Assembly: GCF_002741105.1 (NCBI RefSeq)
Contig: NZ_NIQU01000013.1
Span: 1 to 64,000 of the forward strand
Length of the DNA stretch: 64,000 bases
Source: Pseudomonas sediminis
GTDB lineage: Bacteria; Pseudomonadota; Gammaproteobacteria; Pseudomonadales; Pseudomonadaceae
Direction: 5' to 3'
Positions 54,945 to 62,068 of the stretch are shown here, piece after piece (the first letter of the stretch is position 1; each line of letters begins with the position of its first letter). Under the pieces are notes generated by a model. It did not search any database, was not told the origin of the DNA, and saw nothing but the letters and a program-made list of their open reading frames with translations. A program made the translations under genes and the position numbers.

Positions 54945-57182
54945 TCAGGCCTTGATCTGCGCCGGGAATGGCAGCTTGCGCAGACGCACGCCAGTGGCCG
55001 CGAACAGCGCATTGGCCAGAGCTGGCGCCAGCGGCGGCACGCCCGGCTCACCGACACCGGTCGGGTTCTCCGCGGACGGCACGATATGCACCTCGACCTT
55101 GGGCATCTCGTTCATGCGCAGCACCTGGAAGTCGTGGAAGTTCGATTGCTCGACCCGCCCTTCCTTCAAGGTGATCGCGCTATGTCGGGCAGCCGCCAGG
55201 GCGAAGCCGATGCCGCCTTCCATCTGCGCCTTGATCACATCCGGGTTGATCGCGATGCCGCAGTCCACCGCGCACACCACGCGATCCAGACGGTAGCTGC
55301 CATCGGCCTTCACCGTGACCTCGGCGACCTGCGCCACGAACGAGCCGAACGATTCATGCACGGCAATGCCACGCCCGCGCTTCTCACCCTCGGCGCCCGC
55401 CGCCAGCGGTTTGTCCCAGCCGGCCTGCTTGGCGGCCAACTCCAGCACACCGCGATGACGCGGATGGCTGTCCAGGAGCGCATGGCGGAAGCTGTAAGGG
55501 TCCTGCCCAGCCGCGACAGCGGCCTCATCGATCATGGTTTCGGCGACGTAACCGGTGTGGGTATGCCCCACCGAGCGCCACCACAGCACCGGTACCTTGA
55601 TATTGGTCGGCGTGCTCAGCTCCACCTGCAGGTTGGGTACGGCATAGGAGAGGTTGGAGACACCTTCGACGGAAGTGTGGTCGATCCCCTCCTTAACCAG
55701 GAACGGCTCCATTGAGGTGCCGGCAATGATCGACTGACCGACGATACGGTTGTGCCACGCCTGCAGCTTGCCGGCCTCATCCAAGCCGATGCGCACGCGG
55801 TGCAGGTACAGCGGCCGGAAATAACCGCCACGGGTATCGTCCTCACGCGTCCAGACCATCTTCACCGGTGCATCTACGCCCTTGTCACGCGCGGCCTTGG
55901 TGATCGCCACCGCCTCCAGCAGGTAGTCCGACACCGAACCGGCGCGGCGACCGAAGCTGCCGCCGGCATACAGCTGGGTCAGCGAAACCTGCTCGGGCGT
56001 CAGGCCCAGGTAGCTGCTGATGATGGCTTGGTCGACGGTCTGAAACTGCTCGCCGTTCCAGATTTCGCAGCGGTCGCTGGCAAGCTTGACCAGGCAGTTC
56101 ATCGGCTCCATCGCCGCGTGCGCCAGATAAGGAAACTCGTAGTCGGCCTCGACAGTTTTCGCCGCTTGGGCCAGCACCGCATCGGTATCGCCCTTGCTCG
56201 TGGCCGGCCGACCTGGCTTGCCCGCATCCTCGCGGTATTGCGCGAGAATTTCCTCGCTGCCAAGGGTGAAGGCCTGGCTCTCATCCCAGTCGATCACCAG
56301 CGCATCGCGCCCCTGGCGCGCCGCCCAGGTGTTCTTCGCCAACACGGCGACGCCCGAACGACCATGGGGCAGGTCACGAAACTCCACCACCTCGACCACA
56401 TCACGCACGGCCTTGGCCTTGCTGCTGTCGACCGAGCGCGGCACACCGCCGAAACGCGGCGGATAGGCGACCATGGCCACCAGCATGCCGGGCAGCTTGA
56501 AGTCCTGGGTGAAGATGGCGCTGCCATCGGTCTTGCCCGGGCTGTCCTTGCGGCGCAGCTCACGCTTGCCGATCAGCTTGAAGTCCTTCGGGGCCTTGAG
56601 CTGCACCTGCTCCGGCACCGGTAGCGAGGCTGCCGCCTCGACCAGCTCACCGAAGCCGGCACTGCGGCCAGAACCGGCGTGACTGACCACGCCCTTGTCG
56701 ACGCTGATTTCACTTACCGGCACGCTCCAACGCTGCGCGGCCGCAGCCACCAGCATGGCCTTGGCGGTCGCACCGGCGTTGCGCATCTGCTCCCAGGAAT
56801 TGGCCATGGCGGTGCTGCCGCCGGTGCCCTGCATCGGGCCGAAGGCGAGGTTGTTGTAACGCTTCACATCGGCCGGCGCGCCTTCGACGCGCACCTTGTC
56901 CCAGTCGGCATCCAGTTCTTCGGCCAATAAGGTGGCCAGACCCGTGTAGCTGCCCTGGCCCATTTCCAGGTGTTTGGCCAGGACGGTCACCGTGCCATCG
57001 AGGTCGATACGCACGAAGGCGTTCGGCTCCAGCGGGCCGCCTGCGGCCAGCGCGTCCACACCGCGCAGCAGCGGCGCGAAGAAGATGCCCAGCGCCAGGC
57101 CACCGGAGCCCTTGAGCAGAGTGCGGCGGCTAACATTGAGGATGCCGCGAGTGGCGCTATCGGGGGTTTCGATCTTGCCCAT
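54945..57182 (-). CDS. iorB: Molybdenum hydroxylase large subunit (isoquinoline 1-oxidoreductase beta-like)
   Basis: 745 residues from MGKIETPDSATRGI (in-frame ATG at 57245 overlaps the small-subunit gene). Twin-arginine signal SRRTLLKGSGGLALGIFFAPLL, so exported folded to the periplasm. Cofactor and active-site regions: FGPMQGTGGSTAMANSWEQM, YLAHAAMEPMNCLV, LYAGGSFGRRAGS, VPVLWWRSVGHTHTGYVAE, and C-terminal NPTGVGEPGVPPLAPALANAL with the Glu expected for hydroxylation. Oxidises an aldehyde or N-heterocycle; substrate unknown. Operon with the iron-sulphur subunit; no cytochrome subunit adjoins. Confidence 0.87.
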   Translation of the reverse strand: MGKIETPDSATRGILNVSRRTLLKGSGGLALGIFFAPLLRGVDALAAGGPLEPNAFVRIDLDGTVTVLAKHLEMGQGSYTGLATLLAEELDADWDKVRVEGAPADVKRYNNLAFGPMQGTGGSTAMANSWEQMRNAGATAKAMLVAAAAQRWSVPVSEISVDKGVVSHAGSGRSAGFGELVEAAASLPVPEQVQLKAPKDFKLIGKRELRRKDSPGKTDGSAIFTQDFKLPGMLVAMVAYPPRFGGVPRSVDSSKAKAVRDVVEVVEFRDLPHGRSGVAVLAKNTWAARQGRDALVIDWDESQAFTLGSEEILAQYREDAGKPGRPATSKGDTDAVLAQAAKTVEADYEFPYLAHAAMEPMNCLVKLASDRCEIWNGEQFQTVDQAIISSYLGLTPEQVSLTQLYAGGSFGRRAGSVSDYLLEAVAITKAARDKGVDAPVKMVWTREDDTRGGYFRPLYLHRVRIGLDEAGKLQAWHNRIVGQSIIAGTSMEPFLVKEGIDHTSVEGVSNLSYAVPNLQVELSTPTNIKVPVLWWRSVGHTHTGYVAETMIDEAAVAAGQDPYSFRHALLDSHPRHRGVLELAAKQAGWDKPLAAGAEGEKRGRGIAVHESFGSFVAQVAEVTVKADGSYRLDRVVCAVDCGIAINPDVIKAQMEGGIGFALAAARHSAITLKEGRVEQSNFHDFQVLRMNEMPKVEVHIVPSAENPTGVGEPGVPPLAPALANALFAATGVRLRKLPFPAQIKA

Positions 57183-57195
57183 GATTCGATTCTCC

Positions 57196-57654
57196 TCAGG
57201 CCAGTTGGCCAGCCGCTTCGTGGATCGCAGCGCGAATCCGCACATAGGTAGCGCAACGGCAGATATTGCCGCTCATAGCCGCATCGATATCAGCATCGCT
57301 TGGCGCCTTGTTGCTACTCAGCAAGGCCGTCGCCGCCATGATCTGCCCGGACTGGCAGTAACCGCACTGCACCACGTCGAGTTGCCGCCAAGCCTGCTGG
57401 ACCACCTTACCCACGGCATCTTCGCCGACCGCTTCGATGGTGTTGATGCGCTTGCCGACCACCGCCGATACCGGGGTGACGCAGGAACGCGTCGGCTGGC
57501 CTTCGACGTTAACCGTGCAGGCGCCGCACAGCGCCATGCCACAGCCGTACTTGGTGCCGGTGAGATTGGCGACGTCGCGCAATGCCCAGAGCAGCGACAT
57601 ATCGTCGGCCACGTCCAGCTCGTGGTCCTGGCCATTGAGATTCAGGATAATCAT
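57196..57654 (-). CDS. iorA: Molybdenum hydroxylase [2Fe-2S] small subunit
   Basis: 152 residues from MIILNLNGQDHELDVADDM; the upstream frame to 57720 is rejected. Plant-type cluster cysteines are in GTKYGCGMALCGACTVNV with another in RSCVT; the second cluster is in VVQCGYCQSGQIM and GNICRCATYVRI. It passes electrons from the molybdenum centre of the large subunit. Thirteen bases upstream of the large-subunit start. Confidence 0.92.
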   Translation of the reverse strand: MIILNLNGQDHELDVADDMSLLWALRDVANLTGTKYGCGMALCGACTVNVEGQPTRSCVTPVSAVVGKRINTIEAVGEDAVGKVVQQAWRQLDVVQCGYCQSGQIMAATALLSSNKAPSDADIDAAMSGNICRCATYVRIRAAIHEAAGQLA

Positions 57655-57873
57655 GGTCTGCCCACCTTGTTCTGATGGTGTCTGATGGTTCCGGCATGGC
57701 TTGCCGGTGGTCACGGTCAACCCCGCACACAGGGGGCCAGACCATCACTGTAGTGGGCACAAAAGCGCCTGTCGCCGCCAACCGCAGCGATCGGCAGAAC
57801 CGGGCAATAAGTTCGTAGAATCGGGCAAGCTCGCTGCCCTGCTCGCAGGCAGGACAGCGAGAGCGAGAGCGGA

Positions 57874-58086
57874 TCAGGCCGCGCGGCGCGACGCGCGCTC
57901 GGCCTGCTGCGAGTAGCCGGCGGACACCAGCTCGGGGAAGTCGGCAAGTTCGCGTTGCAGCTGACACTGCTCGGCATAGTGCTCGATGGCCCGGCGATAG
58001 GCCATGCGGCGCTGGTCTTGCAGTTTGCGCCGGGTCTTGGCGTCGGGTTGGTCGTGCAGGTGCGCGTCATCGAAGATACGAGGCAT
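57874..58086 (-). CDS. Small basic protein, PA3496 family-like
   Basis: 70 residues: MPRIFDDAHLHDQPDAKTRR, then a basic helical segment KLQDQRRMAYRRAIEHYAEQ, and a tail ending QQAERASRRAA. GGGAG lies eight bases upstream. No signal peptide. It resembles the short PA3496-type proteins named as putative envelope integrity factors, but I recognise it only by the TRRKLQDQRRMAYRRAIE pattern. Function not established. The 219 bases between it and the iorA start hold nothing I can name. Confidence 0.6.
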   Translation of the reverse strand: MPRIFDDAHLHDQPDAKTRRKLQDQRRMAYRRAIEHYAEQCQLQRELADFPELVSAGYSQQAERASRRAA

Positions 58087-58155
58087 CTCGGTTCTCCCGG
58101 AACGAGGACTGGAGCACCCAGCTTCGCTTGGGGAGATGACGCTTTGACGGCAGCG

Positions 58156-58461
58156 CTATGAAGCCTCGGTGACGGCGGATATCGCAATGGTTTCAGACTT
58201 TGCCTCCGACTCATCGCGATTGAGCAGGCGCACCATGTCGACCGGTAGCAGCAGCGTATCGAGTGCAACATCCACAGGTAGAGAAACCAGAACAATCGGA
58301 CAAGCCAGAAAATACCAGCACCACAGATCGCCTGTCAGCTCTAGTGCGGTGTTGGTCGCTGGATACAGATCAGAAGGCCTATCCGGCCCCAGCCTGGAAA
58401 CCACGGTACTGCATCCCATAACGAGCGCGATGAGCGCAATCAGCACTCCTTGTCTCACCAT
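58156..58461 (-). CDS. YceK/YidQ family lipoprotein
   Basis: 101 residues from MVRQGVLIALIALVMGCSTV; start chosen because AAGGA lies a normal distance before 58461, though 58470 and 58482 are possible. Lipobox V-M-G-C places the lipid Cys at residue 17. The body (GDLWCWYFLACPIVLVSLPVDVALDTLLLPVDMVRLL) has the conserved D-x-x-L-D-T-x-L-L-P-x-D signature of DUF1375 (YceK). Envelope lipoprotein of unknown function. Confidence 0.8.
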   Translation of the reverse strand: MVRQGVLIALIALVMGCSTVVSRLGPDRPSDLYPATNTALELTGDLWCWYFLACPIVLVSLPVDVALDTLLLPVDMVRLLNRDESEAKSETIAISAVTEAS

Positions 58462-58498
58462 GTCTTTCATCCTTGAAAGCATTCGCTAATCGCTCTAT

Positions 58499-59365
58499 TC
58501 AGTCCTCGCTGTTACGCAGCGACTTCGGTGACAGCCGCAAGCTGCGCAGGCTGCGCTTGACGCTCTTAAGGTGGTTGACCAGGCTCGGCCCGCGCGCCAT
58601 GGCCACGCCCATGGCCAGCACGTCGATCACCACCAGGTGGGCGATGCGCGAGGTCAACGGGGTGTAGATCTCGGTGTCTTCCTGCACATCGATGGCCAGG
58701 TTGACGGTCGACAGCTCCGCCAGCGGCGTCTGGCTAGGGCACAGGGTGATCAGGCTGGCACCGGATTCACGTACCAGGTTGGCACTGATCAACAAGTCCT
58801 TGGAACGACCGGACTGGGAGATGCAAACCGCCACGTCGCCCGGCTGCAGGGTCACTGCGCTCATCGCCTGCATGTGCGGGTCGGAATAGGCCGCGGCATT
58901 GAGCAGTAGGCGGAAGAACTTGTGCTGGGCATCGGCGGCCACCGCGCCGGATGCACCGAAGCCGTAGAACTCCACGCGCTGCGCGTTGGAGCAGGCGGCG
59001 ATGGCGCGCTGCAGTGCCTCGGGGTCGAGCTTTTCGCGCACTTCCATCAGCGTATGCAGGGTAGTGTCGAAGATCTTCAGGCTGAAGTCGGCGACCGAGT
59101 CATCCTCGTGAATCGCGAACTGACCGAAGCTGGCCCCGGCAGCCAGACTCTGCGCCAGCTTCAGCTTGAGGTCCTGGAAGCCACTGCAACCGATGGCGCG
59201 GCAGAAGCGCACGATGGTCGGCTCGCTGATGCCGACGCTGTGCGCCAGTTCGGCCATGGAGCTGTGCATCACCGATGCAGGATCGAGCAAGACGTGATCG
59301 GCCACCTTGAGCTCGGACTTGCGCAGCAGGTGGCGCGACTGGGCGATGTGTTGCAACAGATTCAC
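58499..59365 (-). CDS. MurR/RpiR (HexR-like) family regulator
   Basis: 288 residues, GTG start at 59365 (MNLLQHIAQSRHLLRKSELK). N-terminal HTH_6 (MAELAHSVGISEPTIVRFCRAIGCSGFQDLKLKLAQSL), then SIS sugar-phosphate domain (RVEFYGFGASGAVAADAQHKFFRLL, VAVCISQSGRSKDLLISANLVRESG). Divergent from zwf, like HexR. The locus (next to pycR/pycA/oadA) is that of the PA5438/PP_5350 paralog rather than the main HexR of the zwf-pgl-eda cluster. Probably senses a sugar phosphate such as KDPG. Confidence 0.88.
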   Translation of the reverse strand: MNLLQHIAQSRHLLRKSELKVADHVLLDPASVMHSSMAELAHSVGISEPTIVRFCRAIGCSGFQDLKLKLAQSLAAGASFGQFAIHEDDSVADFSLKIFDTTLHTLMEVREKLDPEALQRAIAACSNAQRVEFYGFGASGAVAADAQHKFFRLLLNAAAYSDPHMQAMSAVTLQPGDVAVCISQSGRSKDLLISANLVRESGASLITLCPSQTPLAELSTVNLAIDVQEDTEIYTPLTSRIAHLVVIDVLAMGVAMARGPSLVNHLKSVKRSLRSLRLSPKSLRNSED

Positions 59366-59455
59366 TGAGATAGGCTCTATGCAGAAAAGGGTCTACCGCG
59401 GCACTCGCTGGGTCATAGCTCGGTTATGATCGGCTGGCGGCGGTTGTAGTGACCT

Positions 59456-59470
59456 TGTAGTTATACTACA
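59456..59470. promoter_or_regulatory. HexR-type operator
   Basis: TGTAGTTATACTACA, arms TGTAGT/ACTACA around TAT, exactly fits the gammaproteobacterial HexR consensus TGTARTWWWAYTACA as I recall it. It lies between the divergent RpiR-type gene and zwf, 166 bases before the zwf start and about 90 bases before the regulator's start. Confidence 0.78.
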
Positions 59471-59635
59471 TAGCTCGCGCTCGCGCACAGCCAAGCCACT
59501 GCCAATTCGCTGAACGAACTCTCCGGCATGCCCGCATGCCGAAGAACACAGGCATACCTGAGGACGTTTTCGCGCCCCTCTCATGCGAACGCAGGCCGCG
59601 TGCAACGGCCTGCCACAACGAGTCGGAGTCTTCCC

Positions 59636-61078
59636 TTGAGCATCCCCTGCGACATGCTGGTCTTCGGTGGTACGGGCGACCTGGCCCTGCACAAATTGCT
59701 GCCGGCGCTCTATCACTTGCACCGCGAAGGACGTCTGCACGCCGATGTGCGCATCCTCGCCCTGGCCCGCAGCAATCATAGCCGCGAGGCCTACCAAGCT
59801 CTGGCCGAGCGTCACTGCCGCGCCCAGGTGGCGCGCGCCGATTTCGCCAACGAAACCTGGGCCAGCTTCGCCGCGCGCCTCGACTACTTCGCCATGGATG
59901 CGGCGCAAAGCGCCGATTTCGGCCGCCTGGCCAAACGCCTGGGGCGTGATGACGAGCGTGTACGGGTCTATTACCTGGCTACCGCCCCGAGCCTGTTCGA
60001 AGCCATCGCCGCGCACCTGGCCAACGCCGGTCTGGCCGGCCCCGCAGCGCGCATAGTGCTGGAAAAGCCCATCGGCCACTCGCTGGAGTCAGCCCGTGCG
60101 ATCAACGCCGCCATCGGCGCCGTGTTCGACGAGGCACGGGTGTTCCGCATCGATCACTACCTGGGCAAGGAAACCGTGCAGAACCTGATGGCACTGCGCT
60201 TCGCCAACGCCCTGTTCGAGCCGGTGTGGCGCGCCGGGCACATCGATCACGTACAGATCAGCGTGTGCGAGACCCTCGGTGTGGAGAACCGCGGCGGCTA
60301 CTACGACAAAGCCGGCGCCATGCGCGACATGATCCAGAATCACCTGCTGCAACTGCTCTGCCTGGTGGCCATGGAAGCGCCGGTGCGCTTCGACGCCGAC
60401 GCGGTGCGCAATGAAAAGGTGAAGATCCTCGAGGCGCTGAAACCCATCTCCGGGCTCGACGTGCAGGACAAGACCGTGCGCGGCCAGTACACCGCCGGCA
60501 AAGTCGGCGGCCACGACGTCCCCGCCTATTACTTCGAGAAGAACGTCGACAACGACAGCGATACCGAGACCTTCGCCGCCGTGCAGGTGGAGATCGACAA
60601 CTGGCGCTGGGCCGGCGTGCCGTTCTACCTGCGCACCGGCAAACGCCTGGCGAAGAAGGCCTCGGAGATTCTGATTCAGTTCAAGCCGGTTCCGCATCGC
60701 CTGTTCAACGATGGCGAAGCCAACCAGTTGCTGATCCGCCTGCAGCCGGAAGAGCGCATCAGCCTGCAACTGATGGCCAAGAACCCCGGCAAGGGCATGC
60801 ACCTGAAACCGGTGGAGCTGGACCTCAACCTGGCCAATGCCTTCAGCCAGCAACGTCGTTGGGATGCTTACGAGCGCCTACTGCTCGACGTGATCGAAGG
60901 CGACTCGACGCTGTTCATGCGCCGCGACGAAGTGGAGGCAGCCTGGCAATGGGTCGACCCGATCCTGCAGGGCTGGCACCAGCACTACCAGAGCCCGCGC
61001 CCCTATCCGGCCGGCAGCGATGGACCAGAGCAACTGCAACACCTGCTGGAGCGTCACGGGCGGCATTGGGCCGAATGA
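59636..61078 (+). CDS. zwf: Glucose-6-phosphate 1-dehydrogenase isozyme
   Basis: 480 residues from TTG at 59636 (MSIPCDMLVFGGTGDLALHKLLPALYHL) with GGAG nine bases upstream; ATG at 59654 would cut into the first beta strand. NADP-binding GGTGDLALHK, active site RIDHYLGKETVQN, and YYDKAGAMRDMIQNHLLQLLC. Oxidises glucose-6-P to 6-phosphogluconolactone. Not followed by pgl or eda, matching the solitary isozyme (PA5439/PP_5351 type). It could use glucose-6-P delivered by the pgi-containing polyol operon. Confidence 0.93.
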   Translation: MSIPCDMLVFGGTGDLALHKLLPALYHLHREGRLHADVRILALARSNHSREAYQALAERHCRAQVARADFANETWASFAARLDYFAMDAAQSADFGRLAKRLGRDDERVRVYYLATAPSLFEAIAAHLANAGLAGPAARIVLEKPIGHSLESARAINAAIGAVFDEARVFRIDHYLGKETVQNLMALRFANALFEPVWRAGHIDHVQISVCETLGVENRGGYYDKAGAMRDMIQNHLLQLLCLVAMEAPVRFDADAVRNEKVKILEALKPISGLDVQDKTVRGQYTAGKVGGHDVPAYYFEKNVDNDSDTETFAAVQVEIDNWRWAGVPFYLRTGKRLAKKASEILIQFKPVPHRLFNDGEANQLLIRLQPEERISLQLMAKNPGKGMHLKPVELDLNLANAFSQQRRWDAYERLLLDVIEGDSTLFMRRDEVEAAWQWVDPILQGWHQHYQSPRPYPAGSDGPEQLQHLLERHGRHWAE

Positions 61079-61186
61079 CCAACCTGGCAGCTTCTTGCGC
61101 AGCGTGCTGTGGATAAATCTGTTCTGAAACTGGCGAAGGCCAGCGAATACAGGCTGTTCAGCAGACTGCGCAATAACCTGCACAGC

Positions 61187-61208
61187 ATTGCGCAACTTGT
61201 TGCGCAAT
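61187..61208. promoter_or_regulatory. Palindrome upstream of hcp, candidate activator site
   Basis: ATTGCGCAAC-TT-GTTGCGCAAT is a perfect inverted repeat with 10-base arms (22 bases). A further half-site TGCGCAAT occurs at about 61167-61174. The palindrome is centred some 95 bases upstream of the sigma-54 -24 box, the usual distance for an enhancer-binding protein. The binding protein is unknown. Confidence 0.6.
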
Positions 61209-61290
61209 ATAGCGTGACGAAACGCTCATCGTGACCATATACGCCCATAAAGTCACTCTAAACACATGTTTATAAAGGATTTTATTATTC

Positions 61291-61306
61291 TGGCATGCCA
61301 CTCGCT
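61291..61306 (+). promoter_or_regulatory. Sigma-54 promoter of hcp-vgrG
   Basis: TGGCATGCCACTCGCT fits TGGCACG-N4-TTGCW with two differences and the strictly required GG-N10-GC spacing. It lies 56 bases before the hcp start, in a 283-base gap after zwf. Type VI hcp operons under RpoN are known in Pseudomonas. Confidence 0.7.
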
Positions 61307-61361
61307 ATAGACCTGGCTCCCGGATCGATCACGATCCATGACCCAGGCAAGGAGAGCACTC

Positions 61362-61880
61362 ATGCCAACACCCGCGTATCTGTCCCTCGAAGGCACCAAG
61401 CAAGGTCTGATCACCGCTGGCACCTTCACCGAGGACTCGGTCGGCAACATTTTCCAGGAAGGTCATGAAGACCAGATTCTGGTTCAAGCCTACAACCACC
61501 AGGTCATCATCCCGCGTGACCCGCAGTCCGGCCAACCGACCGGCCAGCGCGTGCACAAGCCGCTGATGATCACCAAGGTCTTCGACAAGTCCTCGCCGCT
61601 GATCTTCAACTCCCTGACCTCCGGTGAGCGTCTGAGCAAGTGCCGTCTGGAGTGGTACCGCACCTCCTCCACCGGCACCCAAGAGCACTACTTCACCATC
61701 GAGCTGGAAGACGCCGTGATCGTCGACGTTCAGTCGCGCATGCCGAACTGCCAGGATCCGAACATGGCTCACTTCACCCACCTGGAAGACGTCTACTTCA
61801 CCTACCGCAAGATCGTCTGGACCCACGAAGTCTCCGGCACTTCCGGCTCCGACGACTGGCGTACCCCGATCGCTTCGTAA
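61362..61880 (+). CDS. hcp: Type VI secretion tube protein Hcp
   Basis: 172 residues from MPTPAYLSLEGTKQGLITAG with AAGGAGAGC upstream. Typical Hcp family motifs: DQILVQAYNHQVIIPRDPQSGQPTGQRVHKPLMITKVFDKSSPLIFN, EWYRTSSTGTQEHYFTIELEDA, and the ending HEVSGTSGSDDWRTPI. Closest in pattern to the HcpA/B/C group of P. aeruginosa (H2-type), not Hcp1. Forms hexameric rings of the secreted tube. vgrG follows 188 bases later. Confidence 0.95.
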   Translation: MPTPAYLSLEGTKQGLITAGTFTEDSVGNIFQEGHEDQILVQAYNHQVIIPRDPQSGQPTGQRVHKPLMITKVFDKSSPLIFNSLTSGERLSKCRLEWYRTSSTGTQEHYFTIELEDAVIVDVQSRMPNCQDPNMAHFTHLEDVYFTYRKIVWTHEVSGTSGSDDWRTPIAS

Positions 61881-61903
61881 GGCGGGACCGCGTCCGCGTC
61901 ACC

Positions 61904-61933
61904 GCAGCGGCCAGGCATCGTCCTGGCCGCTGC
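61904..61933 (+). terminator. Hairpin after hcp
   Basis: Perfect 12-base stem GCAGCGGCCAGG (61904-61915) / CCTGGCCGCTGC (61922-61933), loop 6, followed by GTTTCGG. In hcp-vgrG pairs such a hairpin may allow high hcp and lower vgrG expression. Confidence 0.65.
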
Positions 61934-62068
61934 GTTTCGGCAAGCTGCGCATAGAACGCGCCAGCAGATCGCCGAAAACCTCGACCGTTGCCTGCACGGC
62001 GCGGCCGATTCGGTTACAACCTGGAGCGCGCCACGCGCCCATCATGGAATGATCGAGAGGAACAACGA

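Noticed and set aside
59636..61078. Loss of pgl and eda from a zwf-pgl-eda cluster
   Set aside because: The neighbourhood (pycR, pycA, oadA, rpiR) matches the solitary zwf isozyme locus of other pseudomonads, where pgl-eda are not expected.
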